Part shown: positions 56,701 through 64,000 of the stretch, piece after piece | Numbering within the stretch: position 1 is the first letter of the stretch | How the letters are laid out: the number at the start of each line of letters is the position of its first letter | Assembly: GCA_027459505.1 (NCBI GenBank) | Contig: DAIDIE010000018.1 | Location: 145,571 to 209,570 of the forward strand | Direction of reading: 5' to 3' | Origin: Acidobacteriota bacterium | GTDB taxonomy: Bacteria > Acidobacteriota > Terriglobia > Terriglobales > SCQP01 | Length of the DNA stretch: 64,000 nt | Program-made: the position numbers and the translations under genes | Notes under the pieces: generated by a model | Seen by the model: only the letters and a program-made list of their open reading frames with translations | What the model was told of the DNA's origin: nothing | The model's database searches: none

Positions 56701-59700
56701 ATGTCGAAATCGGAACGCAAAACGATGCGGCCCTGCGCATCCTGCCACCCTCCTTGGGGACCACTGGTCAAGGCGTCACGCGTAGCCCGGGGGTTACCGT
56801 CAATGTCGAGTTGCACACGGGAAAACAGCAGCCCAAGCGCGCCATTATCTTCAACGTTGAGAAATGTCCGGCCTTTCGCGTCGAAATAGACGCGGCTGAA
56901 GGTGTTGGCGTGTGCCGCGGTCTTTTGCGCCGCATCCTGCTCGCTAATGCCGAGCGCGCCTGTCGAACGTTGTGCGTACCAGGTCGGGCTGTAGTCGCCT
57001 GGGTCGATCCGCTGCAGGTACGCGCCGACATCGGCATCTGTGGAAGGATCGTTTTGCAGAACGGTGTCGTTCGTGTCCCAGTCGAACTGTGACCACGGAT
57101 CGAAAACGGATTTCTCGAAGGTATGGTTGGGATGGATGGTGACGACGCGTCTTCCTGTTGGGTCATAACAAAAGATCGGACTCACACCGGCCTTCATGCC
57201 GTATTCGAACTGATGAGCTTTCGATGGAAGGGCGCTGAAGAAGGGCTCATACTCGCGCACCGTCAGCCCTTTATTGTTGTAGATGATCCAGCCGCTGCCG
57301 ATCCAGCGAGGATTCACTGCCGGGCCACCGTCCACCACTGGTCCGGGCTCCGCGAGGCCTTTTCTCTGGATTTCGCGCCCGAGACCATCCGAGTAACTGA
57401 AATTGATATGCAGGCGGCCGGGTGGTCCGTTCAGCGCTCCTCCGTGGTATTCCCTGGCGATGCTGGCCGCGTAAACCGGCTGCCATTGCGCCGGATCCTC
57501 CGGCGCGGCCTGTTTGCTGCTGTAAAAGCGCAATACATCGTAAACCAGGCGCGACGTGGCGGTCCCCAACAGCGCCGCCGCCGGCACGCTGGGGTCATTC
57601 GCAGTGAAAAATGCATCCGCCTGTTGCTGACTGAGATCAGCGCTAAAGTTGCTAAAAGAATCGCCCAGTTGCTCGGTCAGCTTTCCCATCACCGCTGTCC
57701 CTGCAACCATACCGAGCGCATCAAAGCGCAGTTCGGTGCGATTGCCATTGGCGTCCGTCAATAGCCTGGCCTCTAATACCCGGTAATCATTGGCTGCCGA
57801 AACAACATTGCCTACCGCATCGGTAGTGCTTTGGGGAAGCAGGTAGTGCGGCTGTTCATAGGCAACAAGCGTGGCGTTTCCAAATGGATCTTCGAAGCGG
57901 AGCGGCAGGTAGAAAGCCTGTTTCGCCTGGGCCGCCTCCTGGGCGGGAGAGCCAACCTGACTGCTGAAATAAATCCGGCCGGAAGGCAGCCACCAGTTGC
58001 CATCGCCATCCAGATCCACGTATCCGCCGCCGTCCGCCGCGACGCTCCCGAGCGTGTTCTTCGGCAGCGGAAGAAGGGCTGTCCCCTGGCGTTGGTAAAC
58101 CTGGGCGATTAGCCCTGGGGTAAGCGCCAGCCGGTAGTTTTCTCCGGGGAGCGCCAAAGGCTGGAGTTGGCCGGCTGGAAGCAGGGCGCGCATATCACCA
58201 GCCGCCGCGCCCAGATCGTCAGGCCGATAGAAAGTCCGCTCGTGCTGAAGCAGCCGGCGGTAAACCTGGCCCGGGTTCAGCCCTTGTACAGAGGCTGTTT
58301 CAAAAGGAAGATCGTGGGTCCCATTGGACAACTGCTGCAACAAACCGCCAATCTCATCAAAGCCAAAAAGCGCAGTAACACCGGGGGTTGTGTTTTTCGG
58401 CTGGGCTTGCAGTATTTCCCAATGGGTCGACTCCGATGGCAGAGGTGCGCGATGCCGATCCGCATCCTCTATGGCATTGGTGTATGCGTGCAGTTGATAC
58501 GAAGCGAGCAACTTGCCCTGCAGCGCCTGGTCATCCGCAGTGAGTGCCGGATCGAGGTAGCGGCGTCCATAGGCGATCGAGGCCGACTGCAGCACATCGC
58601 CAAAGCGGTTCACCGAAAGCGTAAGGGAATGGATCACCCGCGGATCGGCAACCACCTTGGAACCTGCGGGTGGTGGTGCGGTCTCCACAATCGTGTTGCC
58701 GTTGACGGTGTACAACTTGCGCTCGTAATGAAATTCCACCGCTTCTCGAGGGTGGGGATAGAAAACCGCGTAGCGATTCGAAGCCTGGGGCTGCAAGGCT
58801 TCAATGGCGTAGTTCTGTTCAGAAGCAAGGTAGGGGCGGTCCGCCGCCCCGGTCCCATCCACGGCATAAACCTCGCGGCGTAACACCGAGCCGCGTAGCG
58901 AGCGGGCGGCTTCGCGAAGTTCCTCACTGGAAAAGTCGAAGTTCACACGAGTCTCGTCCGGCAAAAAGATGTTCTGCGGCAGTGTGCTGTCAGCGAGCCG
59001 CATAAGCGCAAGCTGGTGCGGCGCCAGACCGGGAAGAGCGTTGTTGCCGTTGCCCTCGTTGTAGTACTCATCCGCAAAATGCTGGCTGACGGCCTCTTCT
59101 CCGAAATAGGCTCCGGTATGGAACCACGTCCTGGTCAGCACCGGCGGCACTTGCGAGCCGGCATCCTCATTGCTCGCTTTGGGGAAAGTGCTGCTCGCGG
59201 TGAGGCTTGCCAGCTCCGCCGTATCCCACTGATCCACCCTGCCAAATCCTCGAAACTCATGCTCCACCGCGTCGTAATAGCCGTGGTGATAGCTGTAGCG
59301 GGTAACGAAGCGATTGCGGCCGATGTAGTCATAGCTCTCCACCTGCGAGACCACCTGCACGGGAAAAGGCAGGCGGGTGAGCCATGGCCTGCCAGCCAGC
59401 TTGTCTTCGACGTAAAAACGCGTGGAAGCCGTATAGGTGACGCGAGTCTCGTGGCCTAGATTATTTGCGCTTCGCACCAGCAGGTGCGGTTTGCCGTTGC
59501 GCATCAGGTTGATATAGCGCATCGGCGCGCAACGCGACGGCAGGGAGGAAGACCACACCAGGCAAGTGGTTCCCATTCCCATCAAGTCCAGGGCGGCGAC
59601 TGAGGTGAGCTGGTCCAATTCCGGAAATTGTCCCAGCACGTGCGCTGGCCGCCATCCGTTGCCCGCCTGATTGAAGTAAATCGACACGCTGGCGCCGGCG

Positions 59701-61712
59701 AAGTAGATGAGATCGGCCGTGCCGGTTCCGTCGATATCCGCCAGTCGAATACGCCGCGGGTCGAACCTGTCGACGCCGTCCAACTGCGGTGCGTTGGCCA
59801 TGCTGACCTTGGCGCCGAATATGCCAAAGCCCTGGTTCGGCCAATAGCAGATCTCACCGTTGCGAATGCGGACCAAATCCGCTAATCCATCGCCGCTCAT
59901 GTCGGCCAGGAAAATGGTCTCCGTAGCATCCGCAAAGACCAACCGCGGCCCGGTTTCTTCGTTTTCCGGGCGGGGAACTGAACGTAAAACGGAAAATCCC
60001 TTGGTACTTTGCGACTCACTCCAGGCGAAGACGCTGTCTTCGCTGATCAGAAGGTCGGCAAACCCGTCGCCCGTCAGATCAATGAACCTGAGGTTCGGAT
60101 TGCGCCAGTCCTGAACCGGTAAATTCGGGAATGGCTCATAGGAGTTCCATTTCCCCTCGGCGGTGCGCTGAAAGAATCCGGGAGGATTGCCGGCATAATC
60201 GATCAGCGCCAGCTGCCCGCTTCTGGATAGATCGTTGAGCTGTTGTTGGCCTCCCGGCAAGACCGCCAGGGAAGGTTGCGCGCCCAGCGATTGCTCCGGT
60301 GCGAACCAGGGCGCCGGTTCCGAACCAGGAGCTGCCGTCGTTTGCCGGGCGGGACTTAGGTTTGCCTTGTACCTCCATGCCCCGGCCTCCTCGTTGAGAA
60401 TTCCCGGCGTCCCTTCACCATTCAGATCGGTCCACCGGTAGGCCTGCCCGTCAACTCCGTTGGGCAGATTCCGCAAGCTTTCCGCATCGATGTCCTGCAG
60501 TGTGGCGTCAACTTCAGCCAGGGAATACTCAAATTCAAGCGGCGGCAGGGACTTGGTAATGTAGCCCCCGTTGCCATCACGCGCGTGCCCGGACTGCGTG
60601 ATGGCTAACAAGTAGGAGTAGAACGGCTTGCTGGCGCTGGGCGCGGAAGTGGCATGCGTGAGTTCAGTCGACCGCACAAGACAGTTCAGCCCGACTCCCG
60701 CCTCCTGCTCGAAGTGGTGAAACATCAGAATCCGGCGGCAAAGCCGGTAGGTGCGTACTTCGAATCTTGCGCGGTATGTGGAAAACACGTCTTCGCGGCA
60801 CGTCCAGGGTGACGTTTCGCTCGGGGTGGGATTCAGCAGATCGTGCTCGCCATAGTCGAAGACCGCCTGAAAACACCAGTCGCTGGGCAGGGCCAGTTCC
60901 TGATTTGCGCTGAGATCGGGAACATAGGGCGTGCGATTGCCGTAGGAAATGGTCTTGAGGTAGCGGTTAGCGGCACGCAATTCGCCGGTCCGGTTGAACT
61001 CGCATGGATCGGAAAGATGAACGCCGGTAGAGTCTTCAGCCTTGTATGTGTAACTGATGACGTTGCCGCGATCGTCATAGCTCTGGCAGATCAGCCAGGA
61101 GAAAATGCGGGTGGCGTCAGCAGGATCGCAGATGCGGCTCTCAGCGGTGCGTCCATACCAACTGGTGACGTTGTCTTTGCTGATAGAGCGCCAAAAGCAA
61201 TCTCGGGAGTCTGTGAGATTGGTCCAGCGTTCGATCCGCGCAAACAAACCCTCAACCCGTGGTCGATAGCGCACCACACGATAATCTTGGCCATAGAGGG
61301 TACGGCTGGCCAGCACGTCCGCAACCCATTGCCCCTGCTGCCAAGCCAAAGCCGGCACTAGACCCTCGGCTGCAGTCAAAAGAAAGTTGTCGGATTCCTC
61401 TTGGTCGCGGTAGCGGGGCAGGCCGTTGTCGGTGCGGCGCGTCACCATCGGAACGCTAAGCGCCCAACCAAATCCAAACGCGCTAGTACCGTGACCGGAA
61501 TCATAGGAGAGCGCTAGTTGTGGGCCGAACCCGGAGCGCCCCGGGCTAAGCGGGATGGGTACGTTGCAACTGGCTGTGCCGGTGACCGGATTGGCGGCAA
61601 ACGTCTCCCCCAGTCCGTGAATCGCGCCCCCGGCTTTGGGCAGTGCAAGGCGGGGAGCGGCGAATCCATCTTCTTTGCTGTGGGCGTCGGCACTGGGTGT
61701 GGGTCGATTCAC
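53742..61712 (-). CDS. Tc toxin subunit B-C fusion (SpvB/TcdB + RHS cocoon) with beta-barrel-like C-terminus
   Basis: 2656-aa fusion of TcB and TcC. An SpvB-type N-terminus (GTASCNVPIPLSPGRSGFGP, residues ~45-65) is followed by three FG-GAP/VCBS-type repeats (LTGDGFADLL ~548, MSGDGLADLV ~600, IDGTGTADLI ~657), the TcdB middle regions, and RHS/YD repeats to the RHS core (YYYGARYYAPWLARW ~2285; SDPQG ~2326). In Tc toxins this part folds into a closed cocoon that cuts off and stores the C-terminal payload. The payload here (~2330-2656) has a Lys/Pro-rich linker, a charged helix, and a ~135-aa Gly/aromatic beta region ending in Phe. GTG start with GGAG seven bases upstream. TcB and TcC are separate genes in several known systems. 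Confidence 0.88.
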   Translation of the reverse strand: MNRPTPSADAHSKEDGFAAPRLALPKAGGAIHGLGETFAANPVTGTASCNVPIPLSPGRSGFGPQLALSYDSGHGTSAFGFGWALSVPMVTRRTDNGLPRYRDQEESDNFLLTAAEGLVPALAWQQGQWVADVLASRTLYGQDYRVVRYRPRVEGLFARIERWTNLTDSRDCFWRSISKDNVTSWYGRTAESRICDPADATRIFSWLICQSYDDRGNVISYTYKAEDSTGVHLSDPCEFNRTGELRAANRYLKTISYGNRTPYVPDLSANQELALPSDWCFQAVFDYGEHDLLNPTPSETSPWTCREDVFSTYRARFEVRTYRLCRRILMFHHFEQEAGVGLNCLVRSTELTHATSAPSASKPFYSYLLAITQSGHARDGNGGYITKSLPPLEFEYSLAEVDATLQDIDAESLRNLPNGVDGQAYRWTDLNGEGTPGILNEEAGAWRYKANLSPARQTTAAPGSEPAPWFAPEQSLGAQPSLAVLPGGQQQLNDLSRSGQLALIDYAGNPPGFFQRTAEGKWNSYEPFPNLPVQDWRNPNLRFIDLTGDGFADLLISEDSVFAWSESQSTKGFSVLRSVPRPENEETGPRLVFADATETIFLADMSGDGLADLVRIRNGEICYWPNQGFGIFGAKVSMANAPQLDGVDRFDPRRIRLADIDGTGTADLIYFAGASVSIYFNQAGNGWRPAHVLGQFPELDQLTSVAALDLMGMGTTCLVWSSSLPSRCAPMRYINLMRNGKPHLLVRSANNLGHETRVTYTASTRFYVEDKLAGRPWLTRLPFPVQVVSQVESYDYIGRNRFVTRYSYHHGYYDAVEHEFRGFGRVDQWDTAELASLTASSTFPKASNEDAGSQVPPVLTRTWFHTGAYFGEEAVSQHFADEYYNEGNGNNALPGLAPHQLALMRLADSTLPQNIFLPDETRVNFDFSSEELREAARSLRGSVLRREVYAVDGTGAADRPYLASEQNYAIEALQPQASNRYAVFYPHPREAVEFHYERKLYTVNGNTIVETAPPPAGSKVVADPRVIHSLTLSVNRFGDVLQSASIAYGRRYLDPALTADDQALQGKLLASYQLHAYTNAIEDADRHRAPLPSESTHWEILQAQPKNTTPGVTALFGFDEIGGLLQQLSNGTHDLPFETASVQGLNPGQVYRRLLQHERTFYRPDDLGAAAGDMRALLPAGQLQPLALPGENYRLALTPGLIAQVYQRQGTALLPLPKNTLGSVAADGGGYVDLDGDGNWWLPSGRIYFSSQVGSPAQEAAQAKQAFYLPLRFEDPFGNATLVAYEQPHYLLPQSTTDAVGNVVSAANDYRVLEARLLTDANGNRTELRFDALGMVAGTAVMGKLTEQLGDSFSNFSADLSQQQADAFFTANDPSVPAAALLGTATSRLVYDVLRFYSSKQAAPEDPAQWQPVYAASIAREYHGGALNGPPGRLHINFSYSDGLGREIQRKGLAEPGPVVDGGPAVNPRWIGSGWIIYNNKGLTVREYEPFFSALPSKAHQFEYGMKAGVSPIFCYDPTGRRVVTIHPNHTFEKSVFDPWSQFDWDTNDTVLQNDPSTDADVGAYLQRIDPGDYSPTWYAQRSTGALGISEQDAAQKTAAHANTFSRVYFDAKGRTFLNVEDNGALGLLFSRVQLDIDGNPRATRDALTSGPQGGWQDAQGRIVLRSDFDMLGKRIHQSSMEGGEHWVLHDVLGKLVCSWDSRGHNQRATYDALRRPLARYVTGTDATNSDPRTLAGEVLFEQFVYGESQANPEVLNLRTRLFQHFDPAGAITNSGKNPLSGNTEGFDFKGNLLCGSRSFVENYQNLPDWAAPPAMPQSFVTGSQFDALNRVTTAVEPDGTVLTPTYDQTGLLQSLSARLRGAKTATALITNIDYNAKGQRLLTQYGNGAETHYGYDALTYRLARLYTRRGATFTGDCGGPPPPPNFAAPAAPPPAVPCGLQNLTYTYDPAGNITGIRDDAQQTIYFRNKRVEPSTSYTYDAVYRLAAATGRELLGLNGGALQSPVSTSYNDVPRVALSHPNDGNALGVYSESYQFDAAGNLQRLTHRGSDPVNPGWTRAFEYLEPSQLEPGKTNNRLTRSTVGGSQNLVEAYSHDPLGNMTKMPQLQALQWGFGNQLAQSRRQAVNGSDQDGTQHQGERTYYIYGASGERLRKVTESAAGVKLKERLYIGNFEIYAEYDGAGNTTLRRETLHVMEAKHRVLLIETKTTDAGVAVAAPAPLLRFQLSNLLGSAVLELDANAQIISYEEYYPFGGTSYQGVSAAIEVSAKRYRYNGKERDEETGLYYYGARYYAPWLARWTSCDPRGLHDSPNLYVYTRNNPIAFSDPQGMQSHSKTTPAKHKAQGGALHHAAKAGGAHSGGKAPHELVKPHLVLRYDVITDEDYLEETDLTPGSPEARAQMDAELARLQRDEEIVLRRGQELIDRYKPKPKPEAKKLDVPKPEPKQTAPAAVVKPTTPAAQAPENKAKPPYLQATGGGQYFFPPAADPKKKSTTQADKGGPTISFTGRFKSVLYKQWPASAKSPEWKVGLMLDPAIAVAIGYSFGSTTSVSPGQPPATSSKQTFGAQIQFAAYHAQFAKGPLSLGVQTAVAFKGSEINDFSTLPTGAIDISENLAASVRLDGSSWLLYGAIGGGIELASSTPFWFATGTLGLRKEF

Positions 61713-61823
61713 GGTGGCGCTCCGGGTCTGGCGGGTGGGGCGGGGGGAAGTGAGGTCTTGCTCGGTGGGTGACAGGGAAGGATTGCTCTGCTAAGTGCGC
61801 GACGCCCTCGCACAAATGAGAGC

Positions 61824-61853
61824 ACATTAGGATGCCAACGTAGTGTCTGTCAA
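61824..61853 (-). promoter_or_regulatory. Candidate promoter of the Tc toxin operon
   Basis: On the minus strand, a perfect TTGACA (61853-61848), an 18-bp spacer and a weak -10, TAATGT (61829-61824), giving a ~105-nt leader. Just upstream (61862-61884) is an AAGGGC-N11-GCCCTT inverted repeat that could bind a regulator. The rest of the 311-bp gap (61713-62023) has no coding signal. Confidence 0.4.
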
Positions 61854-61992
61854 CAGTACGGAAGGGCAGGCGCTCAGCGCCCTTGCGGACAGGGTGTGCT
61901 GTCGATTGGCTTCTGCGTCAGAAAACCTTGTATTTTATGAGGACAGAGGGCAGGGAACCGAAGGGTGGGGAAAAGCAGGAGTGGCGGCTCGA

Positions 61993-62008
61993 CCACCCCT
62001 TTGGGTGG
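61993..62008 (-). terminator. Small hairpin after the YeaQ-like gene
   Basis: CCACCC-N4-GGGTGG, 16 bp downstream of the stop codon on the minus strand. Short stem, no T-run; weak support. Confidence 0.3.
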
Positions 62009-62023
62009 GAGCGATGGGGCCGC

Positions 62024-62305
62024 CTACACGCGCCGCCGGCTGCCTCGCAGAAGACCTAGGACGAAGACAAACAGTGCGGCACCAATGATCGACCAGACGA
62101 TAGGGAAGGGATAGCCGCCTACGTCCACGGTCAGAATGCCGGGCAGGTTGAGGGTTTCCGCGATCCAACGGCCTAGAACGGCGCCGATGAAACCCAATAG
62201 GATTGACCCCAGACAGCCGGCATGACTGTAGCCGCCCAGCCCCGAGCCCAGCGAGCCGCACACACCGGCTATCAGCAATAGGATGAGTAAGGTCGCTAGC
62301 GTCAT
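62024..62305 (-). CDS. YeaQ/YmgE-family small membrane protein (GlsB-like)
   Basis: 93-aa protein with three hydrophobic segments (TLATLLILLLIAGVCGSLG, LGSILLGFIGAVLGRWIA, VWSIIGAALFVFVLGLL) and a Gly-rich loop GSGLGGYSHAG. It belongs to the transglycosylase-associated (TAG) family, which is often stress-induced; molecular role unclear. It ends with an Arg-rich cytoplasmic tail. It lies between the toxin operon and the OmpA-like gene, on the same strand. Confidence 0.85.
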   Translation of the reverse strand: MTLATLLILLLIAGVCGSLGSGLGGYSHAGCLGSILLGFIGAVLGRWIAETLNLPGILTVDVGGYPFPIVWSIIGAALFVFVLGLLRGSRRRV

Positions 62306-62334
62306 GACTGCGTACCCGGCGGCGGACTTGCGGG

Positions 62335-62373
62335 CATGAAAAGGGCAGGGTCCGCGGGCCCTGCCCTTTCATG
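62335..62373 (-). terminator. Stem-loop after the OmpA-family gene
   Basis: A 15-bp stem with one bulged base: CATGAAAAGGGCAGGG paired with CCCTGCCCTTTCATG across an 8-nt loop. It begins about 84 bp past the OmpA-like stop on the minus strand, just upstream of the YeaQ-like start. Confidence 0.65.
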
Positions 62374-62456
62374 TTCGAGCGCTGTGTTATCCGTATCCCG
62401 CTCGCAAAGAGCTGGGTACAGGCTCGAGTAGCGTCTGGCGTAGACTCCCGTTACTC

Positions 62457-64000
62457 TTACTGAGGAGTTTGCGCGGGAGAGGCGCTGCCGCCCGCCGGAG
62501 GTGCCGTCTGCCCCGCCGGTGTCTGCGCGCTGGGCGCTGTTGTAGTAGATGCTGGCGCCGCCCCGGAAGATGGCGCGGTCTGCACCGAACCTTGCGCCGC
62601 GGCCTGATCGCCGGCAGTACTAGTGCCCGCGCTCACACCCGCCCCAGCCTGCACATTCGCGCTCGGGCTAACATGCGGCGCGTAGTTCGGCGCGGGTGCG
62701 CTTGCCGGGGGCGTGGCGCTCGTCCCGGCGGCCGCCGCCGGGGTTGCGTTTCCACTGACAGAGCCCGCGGGCGCGGTCTGCATGCCGGCATTCTGGCCGG
62801 TGCCAATGCTGCTGCCGCTCACCACTAGTTCGACACGCCGGTTCTGTTGCCGTCCTGAGGCAATAGCATTGGAAGCAACCGGATCGGCCTTGCCGAAACC
62901 CTGCGCGATCACGCTGGTGGCTGGCACGCCCTGCGAGACCAGGAAGTCGCGCACCGAGTCCGCCCGCTGCTGTGAGAGGTGCAGATTGTATTCGTCGCCG
63001 CCGATACTGTCGGTGTAGCCATTCACCTGCAGATGCAGCCCTGGGAAGCTCTGCAGAATGCCGGCCACCTTGGCCAACTTGACCTGCGCTCCAGGCCGCA
63101 GGTTATAACGTCCGGTGTCAAACAGCACGTCAGACATGTTGACAATCAGACCGCGAGCGGTGTCGCGCGTCTGTAACACCTGATTCAGTTCGCCCATCAG
63201 ACGCGCGCGCGTCGCCTGTTCCTGCTGCAGAGCTGCCTGCCGCTGCTGCTCGGCCAAAGCCGCCTGTTGTTGCGCCTGTTGCGCCTCGCTCTCGGCCAGT
63301 TGCTGGCGCGCCAGAGCCTCGGCCCGCGCCTGCTGCGCTGCCTGCGCCTGCTGCTGGGCCTCTTGCGCTGCCCGGTTGGCCGCCTGCTCGCGCTGGAGTT
63401 GCTCCTGACGCAATTTCGCCACCCGGTCCGCTTGCTGGCGGCGTAGCGACAAAAGCCGCGCGTCTTCGGCGGTCTGAACCACCTGACGCGCCTGGGTCGC
63501 AATTGGCCGCGCCCCCACCTTGCGGTCGACGTAGTCGTCTACTGTTCCCATGTATCCCTGCGCCTGTTGATAAACCTGCGGCGCCCATTGCGGCGCTCCC
63601 GACCACTTCGCAATGCGTAGCGCATTGATCGCCTCGTAATAGTCCAGCGGCAGTTTGGGACTCATCATCAGCGGGCGGACTGCGCCTCCCGGCGCTATCC
63701 TGCTGTAGGTACCGCGCTGCAGCAGTTGGTAGCGCGCATGAATCTGCTCGAATTGTCCCTTGGTGCTGGGCCGCACCACGTTTTCCAGCACCACCAGGTT
63801 GCTTGGTTGCGTCACCGCGAAATAGGGTTCGGCCGTTACCACCATGCCAAAGGCTTGCAGGTTCGTGCTGGCGTTGATGTGAGCGGTACTGCTGCCGCGC
63901 GGCAGCTCCACTTCGCCCAGGTTAATGGGCCGGCCCTGCGGGGTGATCGCCCACAGCACGTAGGTGAGATTCTCCGCCCCAAAGGCGCTAGCAGGCTGCA
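62457..64000 (-). CDS. OmpA-family outer-membrane/peptidoglycan-binding protein, partial
   Basis: The reading frame is open to the window edge, so the N-terminus (expected signal peptide) is missing. An N-terminal domain (ITPQGRPINLGEVELPRG) is followed by a long Gln/Ala/Arg coiled coil, then the OmpA C-terminal domain: VLFDTGRYNLRPGAQVKL, VNGYTDSIGGDEYN, LSQQRADSVRDFL and GKADPVASN are conserved blocks, including the peptidoglycan-binding Asp and Arg. After it, a ~115-residue Ala/Pro/Ser/Thr/Gln tail extends past the usual end of OmpA proteins. It likely links outer membrane and cell wall. Confidence 0.88.
   Translation of the reverse strand, partial: QPASAFGAENLTYVLWAITPQGRPINLGEVELPRGSSTAHINASTNLQAFGMVVTAEPYFAVTQPSNLVVLENVVRPSTKGQFEQIHARYQLLQRGTYSRIAPGGAVRPLMMSPKLPLDYYEAINALRIAKWSGAPQWAPQVYQQAQGYMGTVDDYVDRKVGARPIATQARQVVQTAEDARLLSLRRQQADRVAKLRQEQLQREQAANRAAQEAQQQAQAAQQARAEALARQQLAESEAQQAQQQAALAEQQRQAALQQEQATRARLMGELNQVLQTRDTARGLIVNMSDVLFDTGRYNLRPGAQVKLAKVAGILQSFPGLHLQVNGYTDSIGGDEYNLHLSQQRADSVRDFLVSQGVPATSVIAQGFGKADPVASNAIASGRQQNRRVELVVSGSSIGTGQNAGMQTAPAGSVSGNATPAAAAGTSATPPASAPAPNYAPHVSPSANVQAGAGVSAGTSTAGDQAAAQGSVQTAPSSGAAPASTTTAPSAQTPAGQTAPPAGGSASPAQTPQ

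Noticed and set aside
54789..58883. Several 200-350-codon plus-strand frames across the BC toxin gene
   Set aside because: All lie opposite one intact 2656-codon gene with RHS and SpvB motifs; their translations show no domain.

Overview
The window is GC-rich (about 60% by eye) bacterial DNA with tightly packed genes, many GTG or TTG starts, and aerobic, heterotrophic, soil-type functions: heme A synthase, lactate utilisation, arabinose and xylose-type sugar use, and peptidoglycan recycling. The gene mix and protein style (LutABC, E1 alpha/beta fusion, OmpA proteins with Ala/Gln coiled coils, RND/TolC pairs) suggest an Acidobacteriota genome. This is an inference: there is no rRNA or other decisive marker in the window. 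No tRNA, rRNA, CRISPR array, phage or recognisable transposase gene was seen.

Layout. 1-4140: end of an RND efflux pump and its TolC-like partner. 4.2-11.7 kb: OsmC, a PrpE/Pnkp-like phosphatase, an amino-acid permease with a Pro-rich N-terminus, a YciE/F ferritin-like protein, a DapA-family aldolase, a YbiT-type ABC-F ATPase and a Spy/CpxP-like periplasmic protein. 11.8-14.4 kb: a ferritin-like gene and an unknown 423-aa gene lying between two inverted copies of an interspersed repeat. One copy has been interrupted by a 39-bp tandem array and by a 113-bp palindrome-ended insertion. 14.6-17.4 kb: lutABC. 17.6-19.8 kb: an overlapping vsr / C5-methyltransferase / GIY-YIG endonuclease operon of Eco29kI type. 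19.9-23.8 kb: araDAB behind a candidate promoter and LacI-type operator.

23.9-43.8 kb is mostly housekeeping: CtaA, a zinc metallopeptidase with TPRs, AnmK and MurQ facing each other, pyrophosphatase, a TPR protein, a GT39-like membrane glycosyltransferase, a branched-chain 2-oxoacid dehydrogenase E1 fusion, an HD-GYP signalling protein, RimO, YacG, a ROK sugar kinase, a xylose-isomerase-like enzyme, an SRAP protein and a small nucleotidyltransferase.

43.9-61.7 kb is the most striking part. Two genes on the minus strand, 38 bp apart, encode a complete Tc-type (ABC) toxin: a 2656-aa TcB-TcC (SpvB/RHS) fusion and a 3253-aa TcA. The TcA carries an N-terminal peptidoglycan-binding domain and three internal beta-modules. 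The RHS cocoon is followed by a 327-aa tail whose last part looks like an outer-membrane beta-barrel rather than a familiar toxin enzyme. Upstream lie a YeaQ/YmgE-type membrane protein and a partial OmpA-family protein that runs off the window edge.
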